The notes beneath the pieces are model-generated. The model ran no database searches and was not told where the DNA came from. It saw only the letters and a program-made list of their open reading frames with translations. Below are positions 6,840 through 7,941 of a stretch of DNA of 7,941 nt, one piece after another; positions within the stretch are counted from its first letter, which is position 1; every line of letters begins with the position of its first letter. The stretch comes from Verrucomicrobiota bacterium. GTDB lineage: Bacteria > Verrucomicrobiota > Verrucomicrobiia > Limisphaerales > UBA1096. The stretch lies in NCBI GenBank assembly GCA_003972865.1, contig QOAX01000015.1, positions 1 through 7,941 of the forward strand. The letters run 5' to 3'. The position numbers and the translations under genes were made by a program.

Positions 6840-7682
6840 TCACCCGGCGGCGATCTTGGCCAGGCGATCGCGGGCCTTCGCTGCCGGGGGGGTGTCCCCG
6901 CACTCGTTGGCCACGCGATGCAGCAGCGCGAGCGCCCGCTCCGTGTCGTCCAGTTTCCCCGAGTAAAGGTTGCAGAGATGGATGGCGACCCATCCCCAGC
7001 GGGCCGGGGGGATGTCCATTACCAGCATTTCCTCATACTCCATCGCTGCAGCGCGAAAGCTCACCAGATCCTTCTCGTAAATCTCAGCGATGCGCTTGTG
7101 GACATGGTATTCGCCCGGGAAAACCCTGAGGTACTCGCGGAATGAATTAATGGCATCGACATATGCCCCGTTCGCCCAGATCGACTCGGCCTCCTCGTAC
7201 ATGTCGGCCTTTCGCGACTTATCGCTTTTGGTCAAATAATTCCCGCCGACTCGTTCGCCGGCGAAGGTGCTGACATCGCGCGCCACCAGCAGTGCAAACA
7301 CGATCAGCGCAGCCAGCATGCCGAAAAAATAGGCCATCATCCCGCCCTTTTTCTCCGGCGGCTTCGTATCCCCAGTGGTCTCAACTTGGTTGGTTTTCCC
7401 GTCCCTTGGCGGAGATCCAGTCTTTACGGGTCGTTTCTTTTCGACCTTGGCCGGCGGCGCGTTGGAAAGCATGCGGTTGACCTCGTCGAGATCGTAAGCC
7501 TTGTCGCTTTTGACTGCTTCACCGCTGACCTCGACCGGCTTCTCTTCCTCGTCGTCCAATTCGACGCCAAACCGATCAAGTTGCATGTCTTCAAACGCGT
7601 CGCGAAAGCCACCCCAACACCAGATGGCGACGTACATACAGAGTGGGTAAAGGATGATGCGCGAAATCAGTTTCACGGACAC
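6840..7682 (-). CDS. Membrane protein with TPR-like C-terminal domain, function unknown
   Basis: I do not recognise a named family. The 280-residue protein starts at GTG 7682 (a second in-frame GTG at 7676 is also possible; no ATG is available in frame). A first membrane segment covers about residues 9-24. A charged, disordered region rich in Glu, Asp, Lys and Pro runs from about 30 to 112. A second membrane segment covers about 115-134. The C-terminal half (about 155-278) is helical and reads like tetratricopeptide repeats: AESIWANGAYVDAINSFREYLRVFP, then HVHKRIAEIYEK with AAAMEYEEML, then WVAIHLCNLYSG with ERALALLHRV. Basic residues K4 and R8 before the first segment suggest an N-in topology, putting the acidic linker outside and the TPR domain in the cytoplasm. 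TPRs hold protein partners, so an assembly or scaffold role is plausible. It is transcribed towards the ankyrin gene and divergent from the lactonase-like gene. Confidence 0.85.
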   Translation of the reverse strand: MSVKLISRIILYPLCMYVAIWCWGGFRDAFEDMQLDRFGVELDDEEEKPVEVSGEAVKSDKAYDLDEVNRMLSNAPPAKVEKKRPVKTGSPPRDGKTNQVETTGDTKPPEKKGGMMAYFFGMLAALIVFALLVARDVSTFAGERVGGNYLTKSDKSRKADMYEEAESIWANGAYVDAINSFREYLRVFPGEYHVHKRIAEIYEKDLVSFRAAAMEYEEMLVMDIPPARWGWVAIHLCNLYSGKLDDTERALALLHRVANECGDTPPAAKARDRLAKIAAG

Positions 7683-7726
7683 CCATTAGTAACAGCCCCT
7701 GCCCGGCAATGAAACGCAAAACAGCC

Positions 7727-7755
7727 TTGCAAGCGGCACCTCGTTTCCGTCTTAT
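7727..7755 (+). promoter_or_regulatory. Candidate promoter of the lactonase-like gene
   Basis: TTGCAA (7727-7732) and TCTTAT (7750-7755) are separated by 17 bases, each matching the sigma-70 consensus at four of six positions. The -10 box ends seven bases before ATG 7763, and no Shine-Dalgarno precedes that ATG, so a leaderless or near-leaderless transcript is predicted. It lies in the 80-bp divergent gap 7683-7762. The call is tentative. Confidence 0.3.
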
Positions 7756-7762
7756 TGGGCGC

Positions 7763-7941
7763 ATGACACTCCGCACGTTTTTCCTGACGACGACTTTCTC
7801 CGCGCTTGGCCTGACCATTGCGCTTGGCCAAGCGACCGCTGCGCCGGCCAGAGCCCTGGTCTGTTTTGGCAGCTACTCGACCCCCGACAAGGAGAGCGTT
7901 CACCTGTTTCAACTCAACCTGAAGGACGGCAGCCTGAAAAA
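7763..7941 (+). CDS. Exported lactonase-family beta-propeller protein, N-terminus only
   Basis: Only 59 codons are in the window. ATG 7763 opens a Sec-type signal peptide: Met-Thr-Leu-Arg, a hydrophobic core through about residue 22, and a likely cleavage after the ATAA region near 26-28. The mature start ALVCFGSYSTPDKESVHLFQLNLKDGSLK matches the first-blade pattern of the seven-bladed lactonase / 6-phosphogluconolactonase-like family, in which a V-x-x-G-[ST]-Y strand is followed by an LD..TG.L turn. Members outside the cytoplasm are common, and many have no proven substrate, so enzymatic activity should not be assumed. One copy of the 14-bp palindrome lies within the signal-peptide coding part, here read as Leu-Gly-Gln-Ala. 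No Shine-Dalgarno is visible. The family assignment rests on a short stretch. Confidence 0.65.
   Translation, partial: MTLRTFFLTTTFSALGLTIALGQATAAPARALVCFGSYSTPDKESVHLFQLNLKDGSLK
7821..7834. repeat. Perfect 14-bp palindrome CGCTTGGCCAAGCG in the lactonase-like gene
   Basis: This is identical to the copies at 2161-2174 and 4324-4337. It is the only in-gene copy in a rightward gene and the only one read in the CTT-GGC-CAA frame (Leu-Gly-Gln); all others in genes are read TTG-GCC-AA. The change of frame with an unchanged 14-mer argues for constraint on the DNA rather than the peptide. A half-copy, CGCTTGGCC, starts at 7803. Confidence 0.85.

Noticed and set aside
6824..6840. Rho-independent terminator at the convergent stops
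   Set aside because: The palindrome is short and no T-run follows on either strand; the same sequence occurs within genes, where termination would be harmful.
7591..7818. ATG at 7686 on the minus strand as a gene start
   Set aside because: It opens a short frame out of register with the TPR membrane protein, giving an arginine-rich peptide with no features.
1..7941. Mobile element, CRISPR array, toxin-antitoxin or phage system
   Set aside because: No transposase, integrase, spaced direct repeats or defence-type proteins were found. The dispersed palindrome has irregular spacing, unlike CRISPR or transposon ends.

Overview
The window is ordinary-looking bacterial chromosomal DNA of roughly 58-60% GC, densely coding, with no RNA genes, CRISPR, phage or transposon features that I can see. 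The style suggests a Gram-negative, probably of the Verrucomicrobiota/PVC group. Grounds are three predicted lipoproteins, a TlpA-type thioredoxin of the kind common there, a lipoprotein ankyrin protein, a TPR membrane protein and a UvrA with a reduced first zinc module. This placement is an inference with modest confidence.

Layout. Positions 5740 down to 1 on the minus strand form one tightly packed gene run: a lipoprotein sugar-binding protein (5740-4730), an RbsA-like double ATPase (4718-3183), an RbsC-like permease (3186-2179, sharing GTGA with the ATPase stop), then uvrA (2144 to beyond position 1). The first three make a complete CUT2-type sugar importer. uvrA follows after 34 bp with its own strong Shine-Dalgarno and may be read through from the transporter. 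From a short divergent region (5741-5829) two genes run rightward: a TlpA/ResA-like thioredoxin lipoprotein (5830-6345) and, with a TAATG stop/start overlap, an ankyrin-repeat lipoprotein (6345-6824). They converge on a TPR-containing membrane protein of unknown function (7682-6840, minus). Divergent from that, an exported lactonase-like beta-propeller protein starts at 7763 and leaves the window.

No stretch over 300 bases lacks a gene. The most unusual signal is not a gene. It is a short palindrome with core TTGGCCAA, often extended to GCTTGGCCAAGC or CGCTTGGCCAAGCG. By eye there are ten exact cores in 7.9 kb, where independent bases at this GC content would give about 0.1. The sites lie inside unrelated genes, in two reading frames, and in two intergenic gaps. 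It therefore looks like a genome-wide iterated DNA motif, comparable in kind to HIP1 of cyanobacteria, rather than a property of any one protein.

A second pattern is weaker: two genes have promoter-like boxes ending so close to the start codon that their transcripts could be leaderless.
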